Source: Rhizophagus sp. LPA8_4_AMF
Lineage: Eukaryota > Glomeromycota > Glomeromycetes > Glomerales > Glomeraceae
Length of the DNA: 23,154 nt
NCBI GenBank assembly: GCA_021464525.1
Contig: JADRCO010001052.1
Coordinates: 1-23,154 of the forward strand
Direction of reading: 5' to 3'
Position numbers and translations under genes: made by a program. The notes below the pieces were generated by a model. It had not been told where the DNA came from and made no database searches. It saw only the letters and a list, made by a program, of their open reading frames with translations. Within the stretch, counting starts at the first letter, position 1, and the number at the start of each line of letters is the position of its first letter. Positions 9,090-18,444 of the stretch are shown here, piece by piece.

Positions 9090-9352
9090 AGGGAGAAACA
9101 AAGAGCCTGAAGAACAAGCTGCTAAAATGGAAAAGAAACAAGACATTAATAAACGTTTCGTTAAAGAAATAAATAAAAAAAAATTGCCCTGCCAATCATC
9201 CTACTTGTCCAGACCCATCTAAAAAAAGTAAAAAAATTTAAACTGTATCGTTAAAGAAACTTTTAACGGAAAGGATGACAAAAGAAAGTGAAAAAACAAG
9301 GAAGTCCAAAAGAACGAAAAGAGTGGGAGGAAGTTTCATTAAATAAAACATT
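9090..9352 (+). pseudogene. Decayed coding-like stretch, unknown family
   Basis: A frame from about 9090 to 9222 reads as a Lys/Glu-rich charged segment (for example EEQAAKMEKKQDINKRF), then stops. A second frame from about 9191 continues with NHPTCPDPSKKSKK and, after a stop, a Lys/Arg-rich segment. The charged composition and lack of long homopolymers look like coding sequence broken by at least one shift and one stop. The family is not recognised, and chance cannot be excluded. Confidence 0.25.
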
Positions 9353-9767
9353 TTTAAAAAACAACCGATCACAATGTTAGTCACGTGATACCCGTCGAAA
9401 TACTTCCAAAACTAAATTTTTTTTTAATTTTTTTATATAAAATCCTTAAGGATTAAATTAAAGAACCATCAAACTATAGAATCCTAAAAATTCAAGGTTA
9501 TTTTGACAATTTTAGGATTCCGATCTTTAAGGATCCTAATTCCTAATACTACTGATCCCAATTTTATTAACTTGCTTTTTTTTACCATTTGAAATTTTTC
9601 TCTATCTAAAAAATTCATCCTTTGTATGTAGGTACATGGGTGTTTCTTTCCTTCTCTCTCGTTGTATTAATAATTTTTATTATCCATTTTATTCATGAAT
9701 GAATTTTCTATTTCTCAATTTATTTATAAAGCATGCGAAATTATCAGTTTACTATTAAAACCACTTG
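9353..9767. other. Intergenic with foldback sequences
   Basis: TCACGTGA is at 9381-9388. A small cluster of inverted words (AATCCTTAAGGATT, GAATCCTAAAA/TTTTAGGATTC) fills 9441-9540. The rest is pyrimidine-rich AT DNA without a frame. Confidence 0.4.
9441..9540. repeat. Foldback cluster, possible tiny MITE
   Basis: AATCCTTAAGGATT (9441-9454) is a perfect 14-bp palindrome. GAATCCTAAAA (9479-9489) pairs exactly with TTTTAGGATTC (9510-9520) across 20 nt. CTTTAAGGATCC (about 9525-9536) mirrors the first word. The nested arrangement resembles the hairpin MITEs elsewhere in the window. Confidence 0.45.
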
Positions 9768-10137
9768 GCAAAATTTCCGTTTTATCTAATAAATTATTTA
9801 TTTATTACAAAAAAATGGAATAACATTTATGAAAAAATCATGGAGTCACAAATACATTAATATAAACGGAAAAATCCCTGTAAAAAAAGTCGATCCATGT
9901 TTTATATTTCATCTTTTTTCAGTAAAAGGCTCCGCTCATATTTCTGGAATTAATATCCTTATATCATGGAAATTAAAATTATTAAATTATTTACATTTTC
10001 CGTGAATGGATCCGTGAAAGGCTCATTTTTATGAAGTTTTTACAGTAATAATGGATAAAATTTTTTTACGCGAAAATAAAATTATGGAAAGTTATGGAAT
10101 TAAATCACGGAATAACTTTTTTATATGCTATTAGGTA
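9768..10137. repeat. Old dispersed repeat rich in ATGGA/CACGGA words
   Basis: Words such as CATGGA, CACGGA, TCCGTGA and AAAGGCTC recur in both orientations. The outer ends TATCTAATA and TATTAGGTA are weakly inverted. It is non-coding. It is probably a degenerate foldback or MITE, but the ends are uncertain. Confidence 0.25.
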
Positions 10138-10479
10138 AAAATTGTTCATTCATAACTTGATGTTCTTCTATCGTTTTTATAATTAATAATATATTTCAAT
10201 ACTAGCTTCAATTACTATAATAAAAAGAAAAATAATACAAATAAGTGAAATTACTCCGGACGCAACTTTTTTTTAGCAGCTCATTCAGGTCATGTGATGA
10301 TTATTTGTAGTAACCGCAAAAATCCGAAATCTATATCAGCCGGACAATTTAATGGGCTATCTAATAACCATAAATTAACCGACCGAATAGCACAGATAAT
10401 CTTTAGTAAAAAAAAAGGTGCTTTATTATGCGTATATTAAAGGAGAAAAGATCATGTAGTCATATAGATCCAAACACTA
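10138..10479. other. Intergenic, nothing firm
   Basis: About 10240-10400 is slightly richer in G+C, with TCATGTGA at 10290-10297 and ACCGACCGA near 10379. Only short frames are open. No family is recognised. Confidence 0.3.
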
Positions 10480-10605
10480 GTATACAAAGCTTAGCGAAGC
10501 TAAGCCGAAGCTAAGCCAATTAGCCAAGCCAGAGTTTATCTCCTCCACCTCCTCCACCACGCTTAAGCTATAAGACGAAGCCTAGCCCAAACCCAAACCT
10601 GTGTG
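10480..10605. repeat. G+C-richer island with GAAGCTAAGCC repeats
   Basis: The words GCTTAGCGAAGCTAAGCC and GAAGCTAAGCC lie in tandem near 10490-10520. They contain an inverted GCTTAG/CTAAGC pair. CTCCTCCACCTCCTCCACC and AACCCAAACCC follow. Composition is unlike the flanks. No gene or RNA is recognised. Confidence 0.4.
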
Positions 10606-11402
10606 GCTGAATCAAATTAATGTAAATTTTAATGAAAACTAATTTTTTACTTTATATCACCTAAATAAAAAATTTTTTTTTTTTTGCAACTGTTTCTATT
10701 GTGAACTAGGTAAATTTCATTTCTTAAATCTTTCAATCTAAACCAAGATATTCCTCCTGAATTATACAATATAAATAATAAAGAATAGATCATTAAATTG
10801 AAGATAGAAAAACAATGTAAATAACATAATAACAGAATGATGGTTACTAAACAAATAACAAGGCAGCAGAAAATGGAAATGAAAAACATTATATAATTTA
10901 AACAACTGTTACAAATTAGGAAAAATTTGAAAAAAATGAATTTAAAACCTTTGAATTTTATTTTTCATTATATAGGAACAAAAGGTTGAGTTATTTGACA
11001 ACTTATTCAAATTAATATTTTTTTATTATATTATTTAAGATCATATTCATTGTAGTTTTGTAGTAAAAATTTTTTTTTTTTAATAATAAATTACATTATT
11101 TTTTATATAAATATAGTAATTTGCATTCTAAAGTTTTTATTTAAAAATGCATGTATGCATGTAATGTATAGTAAATATAATGATAATAAATGAGAGTATC
11201 ATTTACAGGAAGTAGAAATTTCTTGACAAATAATCAGCACTTGTTTTTTTTAATTATTTCATTAAATAATAAAAAAAAATCATTTTTTTATTTAAAATGA
11301 AAAATCTTTTTAACAAAAGGCAGATTTGAGATTAACTATTACCTTTTTTTAAACTTAAACTGTAGCTGCTGTAGTATTTATTGGATAAAGATTTGATGGT
11401 GA
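10606..11402. other. Gene-poor AT-rich DNA
   Basis: Homopolymers and simple AT words dominate. The 80-codon minus frame at 10647-10889 is hydrophobic, with a Lys run coded by an A/T homopolymer, as expected from AT-rich noise. No regulatory or repeat element is supported. Confidence 0.4.
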
Positions 11403-11690
11403 TTACTTAGCTGTATAGTAATAAATACCAGATTTCTGAAATGAAATAAACAATTTATTTACTAATAAAAATAAATATATTTTAAGAATAAATGTGTATC
11501 TCACGATCTCACCCTTCTGTATAATGCTTAAATCTCACATTCTAACAAAACTTTGTAAAATAATATACAAACTTTTTTAAAAAATGTACAGTATGAGTAT
11601 TCTCACCTGCTTTGCAAGTTTATTTAAAGCATCAATCAAAGATGGTCTTGAATACTTATTTGACAAAATTTTTTTCAATTTTTTTTTGTT
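11403..11690 (-). pseudogene. Two-exon 3' end of an unidentified gene
   Basis: On the minus strand, a frame from about 11690 to 11607 reads KILSNKYSRPSLIDALNKL and ends LAKQ at a GTGAGA donor. After a 171-nt intron with a good TTTATTTCATTTCAG acceptor, an 11-codon exon (11435-11403) gives KSGIYYYTAK and a stop, in phase 0. The composition is protein-like and both splice sites are sensible. Upstream the frame is closed, and a 26-bp palindrome lies next to the break. It could be a gene relic or the last exons of a gene whose other exons were not seen. The family is not recognised. Confidence 0.35.
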
Positions 11691-11701
11691 AAATCATATG
11701 A

Positions 11702-11727
11702 CATTTAATTCTGGCCAGAATTAAATG
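11702..11727. repeat. Perfect 26-bp palindrome
   Basis: CATTTAATTCTGG is followed at once by its inverted complement CCAGAATTAAATG. With one bulged base, the pairing extends to TGAC/GTCA on the outside. It may be the centre of a small foldback element. Confidence 0.7.
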
Positions 11728-12484
11728 GTCAGCATATAAAATATCCTATTTTGAAATAAAGGCGCACATAGAAGGACCCCGAAATATATATGTAGAGGTC
11801 AGGTGATTTTTAACTGTATGCATGGTTTTTCAGGCCGAAATTATGCTAATGTCTGTCAGTTACTAAAATAAATAATAAATTTTGACTGGCATTATCTAAA
11901 ATTATCTAAAAAAGGAAAGATCTAGAGGATTTTTTGGGACATAATCGCTACCTTACCCTTTATATATATTTAGATTTACCCATATTTTAATTTGCAAAAT
12001 CATATTTTTTGATTATTAATTATATATATAATTATTAGTCAACTCACTGTTATGTTAAATGATTACTTATTATTAATCATAATTAGTTTTAGTATAATGT
12101 ATATCTTGTAAATTAAATGTTCAGTTACAATGAGATAACAAATGATTCAAATGAGTAATAACCACCTTTCAATGACATATGACCTGTCTTTTGGTATTAA
12201 TTATGGTTAAAATCATGAAATAAGATGTCAAACAATCAAAATAAATGACTAAAAATAACAAATGATTATGCAAATCCTTAAATGGTCAAATGACTGAACA
12301 CTGTAGAAAATAGTTAATCCTAGATGAAATCAGTATTATTGAATTATTGACTAAAGAATGGGTTTTTTTAAAATTATAACCATCATAGTGAATCACTAAT
12401 AATTTCTGATTTATTAATGGAAAATTACAGAATCAAGAATTACAGCATACATAATCTCCCTCTCTTCTTTATTCTTCCCCTAAA
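11728..12484. promoter_or_regulatory. Upstream region of the F-box gene
   Basis: This is mostly AT-rich non-coding DNA with repeated AAATGATT/AAATGACT words (about 12057-12295). Directly before the ATG is a pyrimidine-rich tract, CTCCCTCTCTTCTTTATTC (about 12456-12474), a common start-site context in fungal promoters. No TATA element was singled out. Confidence 0.4.
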
Positions 12485-13897
12485 ATGTCTTTACCTATTT
12501 TAAATCCAGACATTGTTCTTGAGATTGTCAAGAACTTAAAGGATAATAGAGATGGTTTATTCAACTTCCTTTTTGTAAATAAATATTTCAGTACTGTTGC
12601 TGTATCAGTTCTCTGGAGTAATCCATTTAGATATAAGGTTGATCAGTATTTAATCGTACAAACTTATATTAACTTTTTTAATGAAGAGGAACGTAATAAA
12701 TTCAATCAAATCCTTGAAACTAACGACTTTGAAATTAATATTGAACAAGGAAAACCACTTCATTTTCAATATGGAAAATATTTAAAAGAATTTGAGTCTC
12801 GAGATATAAAGGATGCAATAAAATCATGGTATAGTACTTTTAAAAAAAAGAATGACCTTTATCATAAGTATAATTTTTTCAATCGTAAAAAATATGATTC
12901 ACATTATGATTTTGAAGAATGTATTATGAAATCAATTATGAGACAATGTCAAGAATTAGATTTCTTGAGTTGGGATATATGTTTTGTGAATGAAGGTTTA
13001 ATAAATATTATGCAAGATAAAATTAAGGATTTGAAATATTTTACAATAAATCATTATGATAAAGAGAAACATGGAGATAATGATATTTTTAGTTATTTAA
13101 AAAATCACTGTAAAAATATTTCAAGTTTAGAAATATATAATGTATGTAATAATATTATTACAAAAAAAGAATTTGTTTCTTTTATTGAATTACAAAATAA
13201 TCTAAACGAATTCTTTCTTAATGGAAAAGGATATGAGTATAAAGATTTAATCACAAGCACATTAGAATTTCAAGCTAATAATTTAACTAAGGTGATGTTA
13301 ATTAAAGTGAATTTTAGTAACATATCATTTGATTATATTGACAAGTGTATTAATTTAAAATCGTTAGTATTAAGATCCAATAAAGGGTTAAAATTTGATG
13401 ATATGGATTCATATACTTCATTTAAAAATCTTAAAATATTAAATTTAAGTTATAATGAATGGACATCTGAAGTAACTACTTTGATTATTAAAAAAGCAGG
13501 AAAAAGTTTAACTTCTTTGACAATTGGAGAAAATAATATTAAGCAAGCAATTAATGATGACACTTTAATTGCTGTGACAAATTCTTGCCCAAATATTTAT
13601 TCATTATCAATTTCCAAATCTTCTAGTGAAAGCATTGAAATGGTTCTATCATATCTTAAGTATTTGAAATTAATTACTTTAAAATTATTTCAAATTGAAA
13701 AAAACGGTACATTTATGAAATCTGAAGTTCTGTTGAATTACATAGAAAACAATAAATCTTTATTTAAATTGGGATTAGGTAAAAATGACGAGTATTGGAA
13801 TAGTTACAATGATAAACGTAGGAAATTTGAAAAATTTTTGATAGGGCATAATGTTAGGTTGATTGCATATAAACCAAAAATGAGAATAAATTGGTAG
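12485..13897 (+). CDS. F-box and leucine-rich-repeat-like protein (470 aa)
   Basis: A single uninterrupted exon. Residues about 4-48 form an F-box-type domain: LNPDIVLEIVKNL, then FLFVNKYFSTVAVSVLW and NPF, the layout used by the family to bind Skp1 in SCF ubiquitin ligases. Residues about 150-435 contain irregular leucine-rich repeats, clearest at LKSLVLRSN (291-299) and LKILNLSYN (316-324), which would select the target protein. Length (about 470 aa) and lack of introns match the large F-box family of Rhizophagus-type fungi. The chosen ATG follows a pyrimidine tract and precedes the F-box by only a few residues. An AATAAA lies at 13994. No damage is visible, so it appears functional. The substrate is unknown. 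Confidence 0.85.
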   Translation: MSLPILNPDIVLEIVKNLKDNRDGLFNFLFVNKYFSTVAVSVLWSNPFRYKVDQYLIVQTYINFFNEEERNKFNQILETNDFEINIEQGKPLHFQYGKYLKEFESRDIKDAIKSWYSTFKKKNDLYHKYNFFNRKKYDSHYDFEECIMKSIMRQCQELDFLSWDICFVNEGLINIMQDKIKDLKYFTINHYDKEKHGDNDIFSYLKNHCKNISSLEIYNVCNNIITKKEFVSFIELQNNLNEFFLNGKGYEYKDLITSTLEFQANNLTKVMLIKVNFSNISFDYIDKCINLKSLVLRSNKGLKFDDMDSYTSFKNLKILNLSYNEWTSEVTTLIIKKAGKSLTSLTIGENNIKQAINDDTLIAVTNSCPNIYSLSISKSSSESIEMVLSYLKYLKLITLKLFQIEKNGTFMKSEVLLNYIENNKSLFKLGLGKNDEYWNSYNDKRRKFEKFLIGHNVRLIAYKPKMRINW

Positions 13898-14130
13898 CCA
13901 ATGATTTAACTATGCTTTTTTATTGTTAAAATCTATATTTGAAACAAAGCATATTTACTATTCACATAGAATTTATAATTTGCAATATAAAGAAATAAAG
14001 TTAAGCTATTATATATAAAAAAAATTGAAAAGATCTACTAATCATACTTACATAATTACAACATTATCCATAATCTAAATTTTATTTATATCCAATGTTT
14101 TTATGGAAATTTGATACTAAGTTTGCTAAA
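13898..14130. terminator. 3' region of the F-box gene
   Basis: AATAAA at 13994-13999 lies about 100 bp after the stop and is a plausible polyadenylation signal. The region then meets the 3' edge of the convergent pseudogene at 14131. Confidence 0.4.
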
Positions 14131-14848
14131 TTAGGGTAATTTACCAAATTTCGTTTTCACCTTAGATTGTAAATTCTTCCATAGAATAGGGCCGTTATTT
14201 GTTCTTAGATATTCCTCAACCAATTCACAAATATAATTTTTCTCTTCCGGAGAGAAAGGTGAACGATCAACTAAATAATCAAGATAAAAGTCAATTCAAT
14301 TCTTCTTAATAAGAAAAAACATAAATAGAATAATTTGAAACTTACGTTGAGGATCAAGTATGTTCCAATAATTAAAATTTTTAAAATAATAAGTTAATTT
14401 TACTTTTCAAAAAAAAATCACTCGTAATAAACGGATTGATAACTTACTAGTCACAAATAGATTTTGCGGTATAACGATTTTTTAATTTTTAACCAATTCT
14501 TTAAAAGGATTTCTAGGTTTCCTTCCTTTTTATCCACTCTTCCATATAATCTATTATAATTTTTTTACCGTAAGAAATAAAAAATTAATATTTTAAAAAA
14601 ATGAGAATATTTAATATTAAATTTGTTTATAAAATATCCCTTCATCTATTGTTGTATGTGATCTATTGGTTTTGCGGGCATTGCGAATTATATTTTTTTT
14701 TTTTTTGATTTGAGGTTGCAATTAATGTATGTTACTTTCATTAGCACTTCGTTTTCAGTACTTTCGCTTTCTTCAACACTTTTATTGCCATTAATCTTTT
14801 TGGGGTTTTCTTATTGTGTTCAACTATGTCGTGGTCTTTCATTTCCAT
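14131..14848 (-). pseudogene. Broken Myb/SANT-like gene C (paralog of A and B)
   Basis: The order of parts matches gene A. An ATG at 14848 opens MEMKDHDIVEHNKK, after which one missing base breaks the frame. The exon-1 donor GTATGT has become GATATT. The 26-nt microexon (14371-14346, YWNILDPQ-type) is intact with a GTAAG donor, but its acceptor AG is now AA. Exon 4 keeps RSPFSPEEKNYICELV and ILWKNLQSKVKTKFGKL, then stops at 14131 before the recognition helix. Loss of two splice sites, a frameshift and a truncated second repeat make it non-functional. The neighbouring F-box gene separates it from the other members. Confidence 0.8.
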
Positions 14849-15240
14849 ATTGTGATCAATATTTTTTCTAATAGGAATATTTTTTTACTGTATTATCAAT
14901 TAATAGAATCAAATTTATAGTGATATTTATTTAAACGAAAATAAAGAAGAAGGTTTTTACTCTCCATTATATTTAAATTTATCAAATTTATCGTTACAGT
15001 AAATACAATGTACTTTTCAGTTATACTGGTTATTTCTTGATTGTCACTGTAAAGTTAGTACAAAGTATATTATCTATTTTAATTTTGAAATTTGGACAAT
15101 AAAAACATTCCTTTTTTTGATCGTAACTGTTAATAATCACGTGATCAATTGTGTAAAAGTTATTAATTCATTATAATTTATTATTTATTTATTTATTTTC
15201 ACAGTAAAACAATTTTATTCTAATTTTTCTCATAATTTAG
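14849..15240. promoter_or_regulatory. Relic promoter block of unit 3
   Basis: The word order of units 1 and 2 recurs: ATTTCTTGATTGT (about 15031), TTCCTTTTTTTGATCGTAAC (about 15108-15127) with TAACTG at 15124-15129, then TCACGTGA at 15137-15144. It lies between pseudogene C and the plus-strand microexon relic, so the head-to-head layout is preserved here too. Confidence 0.4.
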
Positions 15241-15266
15241 TTGGACATATAATCTCAATCCAAGTC
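15241..15266 (+). pseudogene. Plus-strand Myb microexon relic (unit 3 partner)
   Basis: After an intron-like TTTTTCTCATAATTTAG, the 26 bases from 15241 read WTYNLNPS in the phase used by gene E (WISQLDPR). The preceding AT-rich stretch resembles intron 2 of gene E, but the GTAAGT donor that should follow is gone. No other exon of the gene is recognisable. Confidence 0.5.
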
Positions 15267-15379
15267 TTATCTTGTTAAAGTTTTTGATTATAATTAGCTT
15301 GGCAATTACGTAATTTATGGATCAACTCCGAAATGATAATTTTATCATATCATTTAAACCTGCCCACGTTCGTAAAAGC

Positions 15380-15600
15380 TTACTTTAGTTACGTCATCAA
15401 TTTCATAACTAATTTTGTCTTCAATTACATTTCCATTAAGGATGTCTTCTTCTAACATTGTAAATGATTTCGAGACCATTCTATGAGCGTAATTTACTAA
15501 ATTTTTCCAATGTTACTTCATTTCAGATTGTAAGACTTTGCAACATCATCGGCATTTTTTCTTGATATTTCTTAACCTCACTCATTGAAATGACAACATA
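15380..15600 (-). pseudogene. Possible further Myb exon-4 relic
   Basis: In broken minus-strand frames, pieces such as MSEVKKYQEK and EKFSKLRS are followed by an acidic tail with NVIEDK. They occur in the order expected for the last exon of genes A and B (EEIKYIYELV, EKIGKLRSR, then an acidic linker). Several stops separate the pieces. Similarity is short, so chance remains possible. Confidence 0.35.
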
Positions 15601-16566
15601 TACATAAATGTTTTGAAATAATTATCTGAAGTTAAATATATCATTGTCTTTTTTTCATTTTTTCATATTATCTATTATCACACAAAAAAAGTAGAAATCC
15701 AATTTAAGTTATAAAAAAAATAAATTTTTTTTAGCAAAGTTCAACCTTTTTTTACATACAGTTGCATATGTATTATTTTAAATTATTCTCTTTTTTTCGT
15801 CAGAAATTTTTTTAATATTGAGTATAATAAAAAAAAAAGAAATCTTTCTTCGAAAGTTATTTTTTTTTTTTTTGTCTGTAAATTTTTGCTTTAATTGATT
15901 CAAAACATATCGTATTTGTTAATTTTATTGATCTTAGTTTAGAAACGAAATTGGTGATCTCATTTCGCGTTGTACGTAGTTTTTTATGTTAGATAATACT
16001 ACTGTAATACTTAATAAATACTCAGCATATACGTATATATAAACAAGCAGTCTGGATAATATATGGGTGAAAATAGGATTAATCCATAATTTATTTCGGA
16101 TGAATCCAAATTTTATCTCAGAAAATCCAGGGGTTTAAATTCCAGTCTTTTGACCAGGATGGTGCTTCATAGTTAAATTATATAGATTTATTATTAATAA
16201 TTTATTATGGCAATAATTAAAATAATAATTATTGTTGTATATTACGCCATTTGTTACATTCTTAAGTATAGACTAAAACTAAGAAAAAGATAATGATAAA
16301 TATAAATATTGTATTAGAATTAAAAATAAAAATAATAAAACTATAACATACAAACAAAGTTAACTAATTAACTAAATAGTAATTTATTCATTAGTTCAAC
16401 ATTGAGATAAACGTAAATATTCAATTAATTTTTCTATTTGTTTTGATTAGGATAATAATTTTATAAAAAAAAAAACTTCGTCTTCTTAAAGAATATAAAG
16501 CAAAATAAAGCTAACTAAATATGTACAAATATTTTTAACTATGGTTATTACAAATGACTGGTCTTA
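15601..16566. other. Gene-poor AT-rich DNA
   Basis: No gene was seen. GGATTAATCC (about 16077-16086) and the short G+C-richer stretch at 16060-16180 look like repeat debris. GGTTTAAATTCC near 16132 resembles a pol III B-box, but no A-box partner was found. Confidence 0.35.
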
Positions 16567-16909
16567 TTAATCAAAATGCCAGATAGCAACATTTCCCTTA
16601 AATTTAAAACAGGTATCTGAGCTATATGGTCCTCTATGTTTTGTTTTTCTCTTGCTACCCATAACCTTTGCGTGAAGGTAGTATGGATTAGCTGATATAT
16701 CTCGAATATGAAATGTTTAATTGTAGATCTCCATCTTCGCAATTCATCCATCCGGTATCCATTACAATTTTACCCGAATTATCTATAGCCCAAACTTTAC
16801 ATTAAGTAAAAAACACAAATACACCGAATGTAGAATTAAATGCTTCAATTTGTTCAAGTGCCATAATACAAATTATGGCAACGATGGTTAAAGGAATGGA
16901 AATTTTCAT
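16567..16909 (-). pseudogene. Broken small secreted-protein gene
   Basis: The ATG at 16909 opens MKISIPLTIVAIICIMALEQ, a classic signal peptide (basic start, long hydrophobic core), followed by IEAFNSTF. An in-frame TAA comes about 35 codons in. The same frame then continues with VWAIDNSGKIVMDTG and further protein-like sequence, and a shift of frame leads to a segment ending NVAIWHFD with a stop at 16567. So there are two breaks, one of which could be removed only by assuming an implausibly short intron of 30 nt. Few cysteines are present. It resembles the short secreted proteins common in mycorrhizal fungi. The family is not recognised. Confidence 0.5.
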
Positions 16910-18161
16910 GTTGAGAAAAGTGAATAATTGATTATTTTATGAAACTTGCCTAGGAATTTTGTTTTTAATAAAAATTTGCCGTTACTATTATCAGATTATA
17001 TATACGTTCTTGGTATGTAAATATATAACATTAGATCTTCAAAAAAATCTCCCTTTTCATAAGATATTTACCACCCAATAATAAAGTTCTAATATTTACT
17101 ACTAAAATAATCCTTAAAAAAAAAAGAAATTAAAAAGAACCACATATTATAACTTAAATGCCAATCCAAAAAAGATCAAGTAACAAGGGCGGAATTTGTC
17201 AATTTTAAAAATAATAATTGAATTTTCAAAATAAGGTCATTCCAAACTAATGATTAGTTTAATGTCCTTTAAAACATGATATTCAAACATATTAAAAATT
17301 CTGGAAATTTTGGTAAAGTCGGAAATATTTGGCATTATTCAATTTTAAAAAAAGAGTGGGATACTTTAAAAATATGTGAACATGTGTTTAAATTACCTTT
17401 GAAATTTTCAAAAATAGATAACATTTGTTATTTCTGCATCAAGCCGCAGTAAATTTAATTTTTCAGCAAAAAAGTATCGCTTTTCAATACGAATCACTAA
17501 TCTGAAAATAAGAAACCTAACTTATTAAGTTATTATAATAGGATCGACTTGTTATGACGTTATTTTTATACATCAATTACATCATTGGTATAATTATTAC
17601 GTATAAGTTGATATATAGCAACAAGAATTTTTTTTTTTTTTTAACAAAACTCTGAAATAAAACTTTTTTAACCATAAATATAAGCTTTACTAATAAGGAA
17701 ATTGTGTATAATAAATATTAATATTATATTCTTGTCAACTTTAGTATGGCTTCAATAATAAAAAATCATAAAGTACGTAATTGGTTGAGAAAAAAAAGAA
17801 AAGAGAAGAAATAAACGGATGTGGAAGAAAAAATATAATGCCATACTAATATTATTATGATTTCATATTGACATTAATATCATAAATTATATCTATTATC
17901 ATAGTATATGGAAATGTGATAGCAATTAACAAAAGATAAGTTACAATTACAACTGAAATTCATGCTAAAAAACAAGAGAATAAAAGGGTCAACATGGTAA
18001 AGGAAGACTTGTTATCTTTCTTACTAAGGAATCTTGACCACTTGTATTTGCAGGTTAAGTACTTTATATTAATATGCAAAATAATAATGTTTTTTATTAT
18101 TAGTATTTATTGGAAGATCATGCTGAATTATTTACAAGTATCGAAATATAGAATATGAACA

Positions 18162-18287
18162 ATGATTGAAAGCAGGAAAAAAAATGACATTTCAGTTGAA
18201 ACAGATAATAGAAGCTTAACTACAGACGTAAAATGTAGTGAATACAAAAAGGGAAATGGAACTAATAAAACTAAGTTGGATTATTAA
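18162..18287 (+). CDS. Small 41-codon open frame, doubtful
   Basis: The frame opens MIESRKKNDISVETDN and stops at a TAA after KTKLDY. Composition is hydrophilic and mixed, unlike the homopolymer-driven frames around it, and it contains several Thr/Ser/Asp residues. No domain, signal peptide or neighbour supports a role. It might be a single exon of a lost gene. Confidence 0.15.
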   Translation: MIESRKKNDISVETDNRSLTTDVKCSEYKKGNGTNKTKLDY

Positions 18288-18418
18288 TTTGATAAAAAAA
18301 TTAATGGTAAGGGCAGTTTTTTTCATTTCTAATATTATATGTAAATTGAATTGCAGTACTTACATAATGTTTTGATGGTTAATTAATTACTGTTATCTTG
18401 TTTATCATTAATTTTTTC

Positions 18419-18444
18419 TTTCTTTTTTTTTAAAAAAAAAGAAA
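18419..18444. repeat. Perfect T/A palindrome (TTTC-T9-A9-GAAA)
   Basis: The 26 bases are self-complementary. It is one of several Tn-An junctions in the window (2111-2124, 3094-3110, 5335-5357, 6555-6578, 7483-7518). Confidence 0.7.

Noticed and set aside
10647-10889. 80-codon minus frame with hydrophobic start
   Set aside because: Hydrophobic runs arise readily from AT-rich DNA. It contains a homopolymer-coded Lys run and lacks support from neighbours.
16125-16180. tRNA-like B-box word GGTTTAAATTCC
   Set aside because: No A-box or cloverleaf could be fitted. No tRNA gene was found anywhere in the window.
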